Of a stretch of 24,841 nucleotides of DNA, positions 1-8,171 are shown piece after piece; the stretch's first letter is position 1, and every line of letters starts with the position of its first letter. The stretch covers positions 1-24,841 of the forward strand of contig JAVBKP010000151.1 of NCBI GenBank assembly GCA_031553975.1, given 5' to 3'. Under the pieces are notes generated by a model. That model did not search any database. It was not told where the DNA came from and saw only the letters and a list, made by a program, of their open reading frames with translations. The stretch is from JAVBKP01 sp031553975. Lineage in GTDB: Bacteria; Bacillota; Clostridia; Peptostreptococcales; Anaerovoracaceae. The position numbers and the translations under genes are program-made.

Positions 1-82
1 AGTATGATTATATATAAAACAAAAACAGAATATAATAAAATATTTTGCAATGTTTTGTTATTCTTTGTCATTAAGAATATGC

Positions 83-934
83 CTACATCTTTCCAATGGT
101 AGCAGTTAACAGTTTTATGAACTTCTCTGCACCTTTTTTGCCCATTTCCATCACTTCTTCGTGGTTGGTAGGACCGTTGGTATGGATGCAAGTCATATTG
201 GTAATACAAGATATACCTAGGACTTTCATACCACAGTTAACAGCAACAGCTGTTTCTCCCACAGTTGACATGCCAACAACATCCGCTCCTAGTGCAGCGT
301 AGGCTCTCACTTCAGCAGCTGTTTCATAGGTAGGCCCCTGCCAGAATCCGTATACGCCTTTTTGTACTTTGATGTCTAGCTCAGATGCAGTTGCCTCAGC
401 AAGTGCTACATATTCAGGCCAGTATGCTTTGCTCATATCTGTAAAGCGAGGACCAAACTCATCTAGGTGAGCGCCCCTGAGTGGGGATGGACAAAAGTTA
501 GCAAGATGGTCTTCAATGATCATAAGATCACCAGCTTTGAAGTGCTTATTCACACCACCGCAAGCATTGGTAAGGACAATACTTTCCACGCCCAACTTAG
601 AGAAAATTCTAATTGGGAAAGTCAGGGTTTGCGTATCATAGCCTTCATAATAATGATAACGTCCTTGCATGGCTATAACAACCTTGCCATTTAGCTCTCC
701 AATGAAAAGCTTGCCACCGTGACCTGCTACTGTAGGTTTTGGGAAGTGAGGAATCTCTTCAAAAGGAATAATTGTAGCATTCTGAATCTGATTGGCAAAG
801 TCACCAAGGCCAGAACCAAGGACAATAGCCACTGTAGGTGGGGTGCTAATCTTTTGGTTAATAAAATCATAGGCCTCATTGATAGCTTTCATCATAGCCT
901 CTTTGCTCATGTAATCTAAATTTCCGTAATTCAT
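83..934 (-). CDS. punA: Purine nucleoside phosphorylase (inosine/guanosine type)
   Basis: Cytosolic purine salvage enzyme that splits purine nucleosides with phosphate into free base and (deoxy)ribose 1-phosphate. The 283 residues match the usual length of the trimeric PNP class. Visible family motifs are the phosphate-binding GSGLGD near residue 40, a TNACGGVN segment near 122, GPTYET near 200 and GMSTV followed by CITNM near 220-250. The common STVPE motif reads STVGE here, a mild deviation. The start is ATG with GGAGG six bases upstream. It lies 59 bases downstream of the MFS transporter gene on the same strand, with no strong terminator between, so co-transcription is plausible. The Bacillus orthologue (pupG) sits near xerD and spoIIM; here it is about 12 kb away from them. 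Confidence 0.95.
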   Translation of the reverse strand: MNYGNLDYMSKEAMMKAINEAYDFINQKISTPPTVAIVLGSGLGDFANQIQNATIIPFEEIPHFPKPTVAGHGGKLFIGELNGKVVIAMQGRYHYYEGYDTQTLTFPIRIFSKLGVESIVLTNACGGVNKHFKAGDLMIIEDHLANFCPSPLRGAHLDEFGPRFTDMSKAYWPEYVALAEATASELDIKVQKGVYGFWQGPTYETAAEVRAYAALGADVVGMSTVGETAVAVNCGMKVLGISCITNMTCIHTNGPTNHEEVMEMGKKGAEKFIKLLTATIGKM

Positions 935-993
935 TGTTATCCTCCAATAATATAATTTTATCTAATAAATATTTTAACTGGTTTTATCCAGCG

Positions 994-2199
994 TTAAACT
1001 TTTTTTAATCTGCTAGCCGCCACAAAATTGAGGACTGCAAGCAGGATGCCGCCTAAGAAAACATATATGTATCCAGTGGCTCCATTGGTGTACCAAATAT
1101 AGCCCGCAAGCAAGGGTATAAACATAGAAATTATATGGTCAATGCTTTGCCCCATGGACAAAGTCTTGGATACATCATTTTGGGTGATGGCGATTTTTCT
1201 CACATACGCCGCCCGTGCCATACTGGCCGATAGTAGTAGGTTATCAAGAACATAACAAGATGATGCGATGATAAAGGCAATGTCTGGTGAAAATAAAGTC
1301 TTTGAAAAGGCAAATCCAACGCAGGCCACAGCCATTAAAACTGCTTCTGCCTGAAGGGCAAACTTTGATCCGAATGTATCTATTATACCGCCTAGCCATG
1401 GCTTGAAGAAAATATTCACTGTGCAAACAATAAAAAACAACAAGGTCATAGTACTAACTGGTTGGTCAAATATATCAATGATCAGCCACGGCACGAATGT
1501 GATAGTAATTTGCTTTCTAGCACCATTGATGATGCAGAGTATGTAATACAAACGATACTCTTTCCGAAAAACAAAACGCTGTTTTTGCTTTTCAATATGA
1601 TTTTCGTTGATAAACAAAAAGAGTACACCGGACAAGAACATAGCCAGTGCGCCAGCGGTAAATGCCCACTGGGAGGGAATGTCAAATATCTTATACAAAA
1701 GATAGAGGACGGCACTTGCTATAATAACCGAAAGACTGCCAAGCCCTTGAACCTGTCCAAGTCTCTTGCCAAAATTTTCACCCTTGGCAAAACTCATGGC
1801 CAAACTGCTTTGCAGTGGCAAGTAAAGATGTTGCCCCACACTATATACAACGAGAAACATAACGATAATGCCGTAGCTACCCTGGGTAGTATTGCCAAAG
1901 AGCAAAAGCCCCACACCACCTAGCATATTCGCCAGTGCTGCGATACGAATATCACCAAGAGCATTTAGCATACCAAACATAACCACAGTCAGTAGACCAG
2001 GCAATTCTCTAGGGGTCTCTAGGATCGAACGCTTCATTACGTCAAAACCAAGATCATGAAGCCTGTTAGCCATAGAAGAGCTATCCACTGCTTGGGTGAT
2101 GCCTAGCAGGATGCTGATTATGAGAAAGATAAGTAAATCCTTTGGAATAGATCGTCCAAATAGTTGAATCATTTTTGTTTGTTTTTCTTGGTTATTCAT
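994..2199 (-). CDS. MFS-family membrane transporter, substrate unknown
   Basis: Predicted 401-residue polytopic inner-membrane protein with about twelve hydrophobic segments, separated midway by a charged loop near residues 195-210 (ENHIEKQKQRF). This is the two-bundle layout of major facilitator transporters. An N-terminal cytoplasmic tail of about 20 residues precedes the first segment (LLIFLIISILLGI). I see no motif that identifies the substrate. The start is ATG with an AAAGG Shine-Dalgarno about eight bases upstream; an alternative ATG lies nine codons downstream. The gene begins only 14 bases after the metallophosphoesterase stop, so the two are probably co-transcribed. The purine nucleoside phosphorylase follows, but a link to nucleoside uptake would be only inference from position. 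Confidence 0.85.
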   Translation of the reverse strand: MNNQEKQTKMIQLFGRSIPKDLLIFLIISILLGITQAVDSSSMANRLHDLGFDVMKRSILETPRELPGLLTVVMFGMLNALGDIRIAALANMLGGVGLLLFGNTTQGSYGIIVMFLVVYSVGQHLYLPLQSSLAMSFAKGENFGKRLGQVQGLGSLSVIIASAVLYLLYKIFDIPSQWAFTAGALAMFLSGVLFLFINENHIEKQKQRFVFRKEYRLYYILCIINGARKQITITFVPWLIIDIFDQPVSTMTLLFFIVCTVNIFFKPWLGGIIDTFGSKFALQAEAVLMAVACVGFAFSKTLFSPDIAFIIASSCYVLDNLLLSASMARAAYVRKIAITQNDVSKTLSMGQSIDHIISMFIPLLAGYIWYTNGATGYIYVFLGGILLAVLNFVAASRLKKV

Positions 2200-2213
2200 G
2201 AAAAGAACCTTTC

Positions 2214-3116
2214 CTAGTCGTTTTTATGTTGAGAGAAGATGGAAATCGGATCAGGCCCTCTGCTGATACTGCGCTTAATATATAATAGCCCATCGTCCTT
2301 GGTGTGCATATGCCAACGTACCATGACGATTTTACCGTCGATGATTTCGATACAGTTAAGACCACGAGGGTGAATGCAGCAACCAGTGTTGAAATAAGAA
2401 GCTTCGCCTTTGGCAGGGAATTTTGCCCGATGAGTATGTCCGCAAAGGAGCATAATCCCATGTTGACGATTCCAGCGGGTATATTTTTTTTCTATTTTAT
2501 GACGTTTTTCACGACTTTTGGCAGGGCTGGCCATATAGTTAACACCCATAATGTGTAAGAACCGCCAGAAAAATCGTATAGAAAACTTGGACAAAAAATA
2601 GCCTTGATGATTGAAAAAGTCCCCTTGGTGGCCGTGGACAGCAAAAATCCGCTGACCAGAGTGGGCATGCTCTAGTATGATGGCCTCCCTAACCTCTAGG
2701 TCAGGAAACAAGGTGAATTCCTCATCAGAATATTCATCAATGACAACAGAATAATATTTTTTCACAAAGTTCGGATCCGCCAGTTGCATATTGTGGTTGC
2801 CAAAGAGCATAATCATGCGCTTGGCCATGTGGAAATTCCGCAGCATTTGAAATATATCTGCATGAGCAGAATAGATATGCTGAAACTTTGAATGTTCTAG
2901 CAACTCATCACCATCACCTAACTCCACATATGTGAAATTGGATTTGTAATAATACTCCAATGCGTGGTAATAAATATTGCGGTTACGAGCAAAGTCATCA
3001 GACAGGCTGTTATCACCTCGATGAACATCACTAAAAAACACATACCTGGATGTGTTATCAAAATACCGTATATCTGCTTTTCTATAAACCTCGTCTAAGA
3101 TTCTCTCAGTGAACAT
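2214..3116 (-). CDS. Calcineurin-like metallophosphoesterase
   Basis: Predicted cytosolic phosphoesterase with a two-metal active site. Numbering from a possible upstream TTG, the ligand motifs appear in order: SDVHRGD at 32-38, GDGDE near 70, GNHN near 109, VHGHQGD near 163 and CGHTHRA near 228. These are the classic five blocks of the calcineurin-like fold. The overall pattern recalls UDP-diacylglucosamine diphosphatase-like family members, but a substrate cannot be assigned, and a Gram-positive cell would not need lipid A synthesis. The open frame can start at TTG 3125 or ATG 3116. The AAGGA ribosome site is very close to the TTG and about 11 bases from the ATG, so the start is uncertain; I use the ATG. 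It is tightly followed by the MFS gene. Confidence 0.85.
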   Translation of the reverse strand: MFTERILDEVYRKADIRYFDNTSRYVFFSDVHRGDNSLSDDFARNRNIYYHALEYYYKSNFTYVELGDGDELLEHSKFQHIYSAHADIFQMLRNFHMAKRMIMLFGNHNMQLADPNFVKKYYSVVIDEYSDEEFTLFPDLEVREAIILEHAHSGQRIFAVHGHQGDFFNHQGYFLSKFSIRFFWRFLHIMGVNYMASPAKSREKRHKIEKKYTRWNRQHGIMLLCGHTHRAKFPAKGEASYFNTGCCIHPRGLNCIEIIDGKIVMVRWHMHTKDDGLLYIKRSISRGPDPISIFSQHKND

Positions 3117-3179
3117 GTATACCAAATTCCTTCTTTTATATTAATGATAGTATCTATGATATGCAAAATAATTATGCTA

Positions 3180-4166
3180 CTAAAGGAGTATATCATAAGT
3201 ATGCAAAATTTTCTCTACTAATTCCCGCACAAAATTGTTAATTGCCAAACTATTAGAATGACCATCTTCAGATAAAATCAAGTAGCCACTGTGGTAGGTT
3301 GGGAGATGGGAGAGCGCATGGGATAAATCAAATGGTACTAAATCAACATAAGAAATTGTATTATCAAATGCGAGTGGCATATGAATGACCAAATGTCCCT
3401 CATCTGGATTGGATTTGAACCGACATTCGCCTATGAATTCGTCCATATGGACGCCTAGTTTTGGAATTAAGACCCTTATCTTTAGGGTGTGACGTTCTAG
3501 TTTAATTCTTTCCACAAACCCTGATTTAATCCAAAAACCGTTCTTCATCATCACAGCATGAATATCCAATTTGTTAAATACAGATAAGATTTCATATAAA
3601 ATTCGGATGTCATCAAAGTTGTGGAGCAAAATTTTAGCTTCCATGGAAGAATCCTTGGTCTGTACATACTTCTCGTATAGGATAACGCTATCACCACCGG
3701 ATATGGTATCTGTTCGAGCTTGAGAGAATAGTCTTTCCACAGTCTTCTGTTTTAAATCTGGTAGCAAATCTTTGAAATAAGACTGCCGAATGATACGATA
3801 TAGATCCATGGACTTTAGGGGATTGATTTGTAGACCTTCTAGGCACAAACTTTGGCAACGTTTGTTCACAAAAGGGATATCAAAAGAACTACCGTTATAA
3901 TTAAACAATAAGGACAAATCTTTACAGTCCTTATGAAATGCTAAGAGTAGCAGGGCCTCTTCGTCAGTTGACTCAGCCAGCCATTGCTTTGCCACCAATA
4001 TGTCACCTTCAATGATGATCAAACCAATCAAGATCACTTGATTGTATTTGGGAGACAGACCTGTTGTCTCAATGTCAAAAACCCCAAGGCGCCCTTGAGG
4101 CAAATAAGATTTCAATATATTTGACAATGTATGTGTCAGTGGCAATTGGCTGGTTATGTATTTCAT
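3180..4166 (-). CDS. RNase H-fold 3'-5' exonuclease, YprB-like (DEDD type)
   Basis: Predicted metal-dependent exonuclease of about 328 residues from the RNase H-like superfamily. The DEDD signature is visible: DIETTG with D31 and E33, NGSSFD with D96, and LHNFDD with H182 and D185/D186. This resembles the Bacillota YprB family, whose nucleic-acid target is not well defined. The C-terminal third (after about residue 200) has no motif I recognise. The frame stays open up to 4211, but the ATG at 4166 has an AAGGTG ribosome site five bases away and the extra upstream codons run into a palindrome, so 4166 is the better start. The leader contains a terminator-like hairpin, described separately. The metallophosphoesterase gene follows after about 63 bases. 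Confidence 0.85.
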   Translation of the reverse strand: MKYITSQLPLTHTLSNILKSYLPQGRLGVFDIETTGLSPKYNQVILIGLIIIEGDILVAKQWLAESTDEEALLLLAFHKDCKDLSLLFNYNGSSFDIPFVNKRCQSLCLEGLQINPLKSMDLYRIIRQSYFKDLLPDLKQKTVERLFSQARTDTISGGDSVILYEKYVQTKDSSMEAKILLHNFDDIRILYEILSVFNKLDIHAVMMKNGFWIKSGFVERIKLERHTLKIRVLIPKLGVHMDEFIGECRFKSNPDEGHLVIHMPLAFDNTISYVDLVPFDLSHALSHLPTYHSGYLILSEDGHSNSLAINNFVRELVEKILHTYDILL

Positions 4167-4199
4167 AGACACCTTATTCGTAGAACAGTGTGATACATG

Positions 4200-4238
4200 G
4201 AAACAAAGCAAGCTGCACGGTGCAGCTTGCTTTGTTTC
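4200..4238 (-). promoter_or_regulatory. Perfect 19-bp palindrome in exonuclease leader (attenuator or terminator candidate)
   Basis: The arms at 4200-4218 and 4220-4238 are exact complements around one central base. The stem has a GC-rich core (GCAAGCTGCAC) and its outer part is AAACAAA/TTTGTTT, so it looks like an intrinsic terminator on either strand. On the minus strand it falls between the predicted promoter (4297-4324) and the exonuclease start at 4166. No plus-strand gene lies upstream that would need it. An RNA-level attenuator is the simplest reading; a protein-binding operator is the alternative. Confidence 0.6.
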
Positions 4239-4269
4239 AAAAGGGGTATTGGGATTAGAGATTAATGGA

Positions 4270-4288
4270 GGCTATCAGGGGGATAACC
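4270..4288 (-). promoter_or_regulatory. Small hairpin at the 5' end of the exonuclease leader
   Basis: On the minus-strand RNA, GGTTATC and GATAGCC pair over seven positions around a CCCCT loop, using one U-G wobble. On the plus-strand RNA the same position would be a C-A mismatch, so the fold fits minus-strand transcription better. It begins a few bases after the predicted transcription start and precedes the larger palindrome at 4200-4238. Confidence 0.35.
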
Positions 4289-4296
4289 ACAAATTA

Positions 4297-4324
4297 ATTA
4301 TACCATTTTATGTGAAAAAAGCAA
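4297..4324 (-). promoter_or_regulatory. Predicted sigma-A promoter for the exonuclease gene
   Basis: On the minus strand a perfect TATAAT (4297-4302) is preceded by TGG, giving an extended -10. A weak -35, TTGCTT (4319-4324), lies 16 bases upstream. The transcript would start near 4290 and carry a leader of about 125 bases. No better promoter lies between the palindrome and the start codon. Confidence 0.55.
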
Positions 4325-4448
4325 GCAAAATGTCAAAAAAAAACAAAACACATATACTTCTGTAATAATGAAGCAGGCATATCGCAAATTTTGTCGAATT
4401 TTGATGTAAGATGTTGGAATTTATTGTATAAAAATAACAAAAAAGTGG

Positions 4449-4466
4449 TATAAAGTATGATATACT
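4449..4466 (+). promoter_or_regulatory. Candidate -10 elements for spoVS
   Basis: Two extended -10-like hexamers precede spoVS: TATAAA at 4449-4454 with TGG before it, and TATACT at 4461-4466 with TGA before it. Neither has a good -35. TTGTAT at 4424-4429 is 19 bases from the first. I did not see a convincing sigma-H promoter, which drives spoVS in Bacillus. With the leader elements above, this accounts for the 353-base stretch without a gene between 4167 and 4519. Confidence 0.35.
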
Positions 4467-4519
4467 CATTTTGTAAGTAATAGTAATGGTATCAAGTAGG
4501 GTACAAGGAGGTAGAAGCA

Positions 4520-4780
4520 ATGGAGGTACTAAAAGTATCAGCAAAATCAAGCCCCAATTCAGTAGCAGGGGCATTAGCAGGCGTTCTGAGAGAAAAGGGC
4601 GGTGCAGAAATTCAGGCAATAGGTGCAGGGGCATTAAATCAGGCAGTGAAGGCAGTAGCTATCGCGAGAGGATTTGTAGCACCTAGTGGCATTGACCTAA
4701 TATGCGTGCCAGCCTTTACGGACATCATGATAGAGAATGAAGAACGTACGGCTATAAAATTAATAGTAGAACCAAGATAG
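4520..4780 (+). CDS. spoVS: Stage V sporulation protein S
   Basis: Small 86-residue protein with the strongly conserved SpoVS sequence: VLKVSAKSSPNSVAGALAG at the start, then IGAGALNQAVKA and RGFVAPSGIDL. It has the Alba-like fold known for the family and is thought to bind nucleic acid. In Bacillus it affects septation and spore coat assembly. It has no signal peptide or membrane segment. The ribosome site AAGGAGGT is seven bases before the ATG. The gene is monocistronic, facing the pilus operon, and ends in a shared terminator. It supports an endospore-forming host. Confidence 0.97.
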   Translation: MEVLKVSAKSSPNSVAGALAGVLREKGGAEIQAIGAGALNQAVKAVAIARGFVAPSGIDLICVPAFTDIMIENEERTAIKLIVEPR

Positions 4781-4800
4781 ATGAAATCTACATAAAACCA

Positions 4801-4836
4801 AGCCGATAGGAGTAAAAACCTGTCGGCTAGTTTTTT
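4801..4836 (+). terminator. Rho-independent terminator of spoVS, shared with the pilus operon
   Basis: The arms AGCCGATAGG (4801-4810) and CCTGTCGGCT (4819-4828) enclose an eight-base loop and are followed by AGTTTTTT, a good terminator for spoVS. On the minus strand the same hairpin is followed by TGGTTTTATG, so it could also end the pilus transcript, though with a weaker T-tract. The stop codon of the last prepilin gene (4827-4829) lies inside the stem. Confidence 0.85.
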
Positions 4837-5393
4837 GTCTGAAAACAAATATAAGACGTTTCTTGGATAGTGTCTTGGGAAAATATAATGCTTCTTTTAG
4901 CTAGTTCCATAGCAAAGGCTCTCAAAATATAAGATTTGGAAGCCCTGATATTACCGGCCGCATCATAAAGGTATAAAATCACTTTAATGGCATAATTTCC
5001 TTCTTCTGTTATATTAAAGGATAGTGTAGCATCTCCATAATAAGCCTTACCAAAAAAAATAAGTTCTCCGTTGGTCTCTAAATATCCAGCCCCTGATATG
5101 GTGATATACTGGATAGCTGAGTTGTTTTCTTTGATACGATCATAACCAGCTTTGTCAGTGATTTCAAGATAGGACGCTGACTGAACACACTCTTCGAGAT
5201 AGGAGATGACACCGTCGCAGATTAATTTGTCATTTCGCATGTGGGCGCTGCTGGTGAAAAGATTGGTGGTGGTCAACAAAATTGTGGTAGCCACACCAAT
5301 GATGACTAAACTAAGCATAGAAGCTACAAGAACTTCTACGAGAGTAAAGCCGTGCTGACTGTATTTATTATTCTGGTTGTTCCTCTTCTCCAA
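4827..5393 (-). CDS. Prepilin, type IV pilus minor pilin (PilW/PilJ-like)
   Basis: Predicted secreted minor pilin of 188 residues. A short basic leader ends in HG, followed by FTLVEVLVASMLSLVIIG. This is a class III signal: cleavage after Gly15, Phe at +1, Glu at +5 and a 20-residue hydrophobic helix. The rest is a globular pilin head with no motif I can assign. The start codon is TTG with AGGAG nine bases upstream, and it overlaps the end of the previous prepilin gene by 26 bases, suggesting translational coupling. As the last gene of the operon, it likely joins the pilus tip or priming complex. The PilW/PilJ label rests on position and general form only. Confidence 0.8.
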   Translation of the reverse strand: MEKRNNQNNKYSQHGFTLVEVLVASMLSLVIIGVATTILLTTTNLFTSSAHMRNDKLICDGVISYLEECVQSASYLEITDKAGYDRIKENNSAIQYITISGAGYLETNGELIFFGKAYYGDATLSFNITEEGNYAIKVILYLYDAAGNIRASKSYILRAFAMELAKRSIIFSQDTIQETSYICFQTKN

Positions 5394-5730
5394 TATCTTG
5401 TTCTCCTAAACTACCTTTTTTCAATTCAACCATCTCTACGGTTTTGTCTTCATTGACATCAGTAACACTTTTATAATACACTGCAGGGATAGTAACAAGC
5501 TTTCCTTGCAAGGTGAAAGACAATACGCCTTCTTCCTTGGTTACATTGTGGCCTCTTGCTAGGTTAGACTGGGCCTCTACATAGGAGTTTTGATTGATAT
5601 CGGTTTCACTGATCACTCTAAAATTAAGCATATAAAAAGAAAAAATAGCAGTGGCGGCAATGGCTAGAATCGTAGCAGCAGCAAGGATTTCTACCAAGGT
5701 CATCCCTTTATTATTTTTTAATACGTTCAT
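5368..5730 (-). CDS. Prepilin, type IV pilus minor pilin (PilV-like)
   Basis: Predicted minor pilin of 120 residues. The leader MNVLKNNKG is followed by MTLVEILAAATILAIAATAIF, a class III prepilin signal with Met at +1 and Glu at +5, giving cleavage after Gly9 by the PilD encoded upstream. The head domain is short and acidic, ending in GEEEQPE. The frame extends upstream to 5775, but the ATG at 5730 is preceded by AAAGGGGG eight bases away and sits one base after the stop of the PilX-like gene, so that start is preferred. It overlaps the next prepilin gene. It probably takes part in the minor pilin complex that initiates fibre assembly. Confidence 0.82.
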   Translation of the reverse strand: MNVLKNNKGMTLVEILAAATILAIAATAIFSFYMLNFRVISETDINQNSYVEAQSNLARGHNVTKEEGVLSFTLQGKLVTIPAVYYKSVTDVNEDKTVEMVELKKGSLGEQDIGEEEQPE

Positions 5731-5731
5731 A

Positions 5732-7513
5732 CTACTTGCCCCCTTTATAGTCAGTGATGGACCAGGTAGTAGCATTTTGTTGTGTTGTCACGGTTTTGTA
5801 GTACTGGATGGTACTAGGCAATGGGGTTGAGGTCAATACTATATCATCAGAATTTGAGGCAGAAGTGGTAATCTTATTTACTTGAAATACACCATATAAT
5901 GAACTATGTCTACTGGTAGTATTGGCATTGCCCGTGATTTCAATGGTAGAGTTACTATCTCCATAGGCCACCAAATAGGAACCCGTGGGCACCTTTAATG
6001 TAGAACCAGGCATCAAATAAAAGTACATCTTTGGCATACCACCTGTGCTTGGTAGCGTATTGGTAAAAGTGACAGTGCCTTGCACAATTACAATGACTGG
6101 AAGAATATTCGTACAGTCAGAAGCAAGATCAGGAACAAGAGACTGGCCATTTGTGGCAGTATAAAAATATCCCCCTTTTGCTTTGGGCGCTGTAGTAGGA
6201 AAAGGCTTTGCACTAGAGTTCCAATCTTTTGTCCACCCAGGCGCAGCACTAGGCGACTTCATGGCAACAATGGGCGACCTTGCTTTCACAAAGGTACTAT
6301 TGTTATTAAACAGGCAATATTTATCGCTAAGATAAGACATATTTCTTGTTAAGTTTGAGGATTTGCTGCCTGTAGTATAATAAATATATCCATCACTGGT
6401 CTCTATTAATGCGTTGCGCAAATCAATATTATTGCGGTTCGTAGTGTTTACATTGTATAGGACAAGTTTCTTACAAGAGAGCAGACCTTTAATGGCTACT
6501 TTGTTATACGTACCATTACCAGGAGCGGCACAATCAATATAGATGGTTCCATCTACACGTATTCCATTGGTTCCCACTTCTAGAATAGAAGCTATTTCCG
6601 TAGGGGTTAGAGGCTTTCCAGAGGCGGCTTTTATGGCAACCCAAAACAAAGTAGCCCTTTCGGCTTGGCTTAGATTTTGAAGAGAAAGATCATTAAACAA
6701 ATCTCTCTTGGCTATGCCATCAAGGATACCATTGATGGTTGAGAAATTTTGAACAGCATTGATAAATGCAGCATTTTGTGTATCAGTGGATTTAACACCA
6801 ATAGCTATGTTTTTGATATCCACATCTCCCGTTGCATAGAGAAAAGACTTGATATAGTTAGCAGCATTGTAGCCATCAACACTTGGGGCTATATTGGACG
6901 TACCTTTTAATGTTAGCCCTTTGGGTGCATAAACAGACCCATTGAACTTGAAATTCGTTGAAATGGTTGAGGCGTTGGGGATAATCAGATTGGTTTGAGC
7001 GGGAATATTAGGTATTTTGCCATCAAATCCATTGGTAGCTATAGAAGACAAACCAGGAGTGGCAGGAACTATAGTGGTAGTCGTGGTTTCACCATTGTTA
7101 AGGTCTGGCGTAACTGTGGCAGTAAACGTTTGCTTTTCCCCTGCTTTTTCGGCAGTGGCATCAATCTTTATTTTGCCAGAAGCTAGTTTGGTGAAAGTCA
7201 CCTTGCCAGACAAATTCGCCCCAGATGAGGCAAAGTTAGCATCTGTGGTAATGGAACTATTTGTGACAAGGCTACTCACTGCCTTGACAATGGCGGCATT
7301 GCTAGTAGCAAGATTGCTTGCCTTCTCTACGAAATCCTCAGCTACGATGGAGGCCATACTCTTAGAGGTCAATAGCAACTGGTCATTGGTGGAATCTTTG
7401 AGTGTAGAAGAATTGTAGGACAATGTGATCATTTGACTAGCCGCAATGAAAATAGTGGAGACCATAATGATTATGAGTACCCACGCCAAAGCGGAACCTT
7501 TGGTGTTGTTCAT
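5732..7513 (-). CDS. Large PilX-like pilus tip or adhesin protein
   Basis: A 593-residue protein, far larger than normal pilins. It starts MNNTKG followed by the hydrophobic helix SALAWVLIIIMVSTIFIAA, with a Gly at the expected cleavage point but no Glu at +5. This is the pattern of PilX- or GspK-type minor pilins. The rest is rich in Ser, Thr, Asn and Gly, looks beta-rich, and contains four Cys. Short periodic segments such as GSVYAPKGLTLKG, VDGTIYIDC and GSTLKVPTGSYLVAYGD suggest stacked beta strands. The ribosome site AAAGGAGGT is strong, eight bases from the ATG. By analogy it would cap the pilus and may be the surface-exposed binding component. I do not recognise a named adhesin domain. 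Confidence 0.7.
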   Translation of the reverse strand: MNNTKGSALAWVLIIIMVSTIFIAASQMITLSYNSSTLKDSTNDQLLLTSKSMASIVAEDFVEKASNLATSNAAIVKAVSSLVTNSSITTDANFASSGANLSGKVTFTKLASGKIKIDATAEKAGEKQTFTATVTPDLNNGETTTTTIVPATPGLSSIATNGFDGKIPNIPAQTNLIIPNASTISTNFKFNGSVYAPKGLTLKGTSNIAPSVDGYNAANYIKSFLYATGDVDIKNIAIGVKSTDTQNAAFINAVQNFSTINGILDGIAKRDLFNDLSLQNLSQAERATLFWVAIKAASGKPLTPTEIASILEVGTNGIRVDGTIYIDCAAPGNGTYNKVAIKGLLSCKKLVLYNVNTTNRNNIDLRNALIETSDGYIYYTTGSKSSNLTRNMSYLSDKYCLFNNNSTFVKARSPIVAMKSPSAAPGWTKDWNSSAKPFPTTAPKAKGGYFYTATNGQSLVPDLASDCTNILPVIVIVQGTVTFTNTLPSTGGMPKMYFYLMPGSTLKVPTGSYLVAYGDSNSTIEITGNANTTSRHSSLYGVFQVNKITTSASNSDDIVLTSTPLPSTIQYYKTVTTQQNATTWSITDYKGGK

Positions 7514-7535
7514 ACCATGTGACCTCCTTTTCGTA

Positions 7536-8171
7536 TTAGTTTTCGGACTTCATATATATTTGTAACGTTATGTCTAGTGCGTAAGGCTCGATTTCCATAT
7601 TTGCATTGGTAACAGATGCTACCATATAAGAGAGTAGGTCAACGTTCTTGATAAAGCGAATCATGCTACTCTCATCACTGGAGGCAGTGATTTTTACTTC
7701 TACAATCTCAAGACTTTCTGCTGGGATTACCATAGTAGGGGGCTCAGAAGCTGTTTCTCCTAGGAACTTCCCATCGCTTTGGAGCAGATGGCTTTCTATG
7801 GTAGGAACTGTGATTTCTGTGGTCAAGGCAGAGCTAGTACCAATCTGAAGAGAAATAGGGGACATGCCAGATTGGGTCATTAGGCCCGTGACGAATTTAT
7901 CTATGGACTCATTGTCCATATGGTCAGGAATATAAGACTTTTTAATCTTCAGATCATTTTCCTTTAGCTGCAACTCATCCTTTTGGGCAGAAAGTAGGGT
8001 GCTAGAAAAATCTTCGGTGATTTTGATATTTTGCAGCTTTGATAGTTCACCACGACTTTCTGTATACCCAAGATAAAATGGGAATACCAAATAGCGACCA
8101 CCTACAACCAAGATCAATGCCAAAAGTAAAATATATAGTAGCTTTTTCTCTCTAGTGGTTAATTTACTCAT
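7536..8171 (-). CDS. pilO: Type IV pilus alignment protein PilO
   Basis: Predicted bitopic inner-membrane protein of 211 residues with a short cytoplasmic N-terminus, one membrane helix near residues 9-27 (LLYILLLALILVVGGRY), a coiled-coil-prone stretch to about 80 and a C-terminal alpha/beta domain. This is the PilO architecture that pairs with PilN and links to the assembly platform. A GTG three codons upstream is possible, but the ATG at 8171 has AGGTG six bases away. The gene overlaps the end of pilMN by eight bases, indicating coupling. Sequence similarity in this family is low, so the call leans on topology and gene order. Confidence 0.85.
   Translation of the reverse strand: MSKLTTREKKLLYILLLALILVVGGRYLVFPFYLGYTESRGELSKLQNIKITEDFSSTLLSAQKDELQLKENDLKIKKSYIPDHMDNESIDKFVTGLMTQSGMSPISLQIGTSSALTTEITVPTIESHLLQSDGKFLGETASEPPTMVIPAESLEIVEVKITASSDESSMIRFIKNVDLLSYMVASVTNANMEIEPYALDITLQIYMKSEN

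Noticed and set aside
1..82. Terminator after the purine nucleoside phosphorylase gene
   Set aside because: Only a six-pair AT-rich inverted repeat (ATTCTT/AAGAAT) is seen, with no GC stem or T-tract, and the window ends soon after.
1462..1923. 153-residue plus-strand open frame
   Set aside because: It is antisense to the MFS gene, has no good ribosome site and shows low-complexity, non-family sequence.
3117..3179. Promoter TTGCAT-17-TAATAT before the metallophosphoesterase
   Set aside because: Both hexamers are weak and the gene is close enough to the exonuclease gene to be co-transcribed; not listed as a feature.
4166..4211. N-terminal extension of the exonuclease to 4211
   Set aside because: The extra codons run through sequence at the edge of the palindrome, and the ATG at 4166 has a proper ribosome site.
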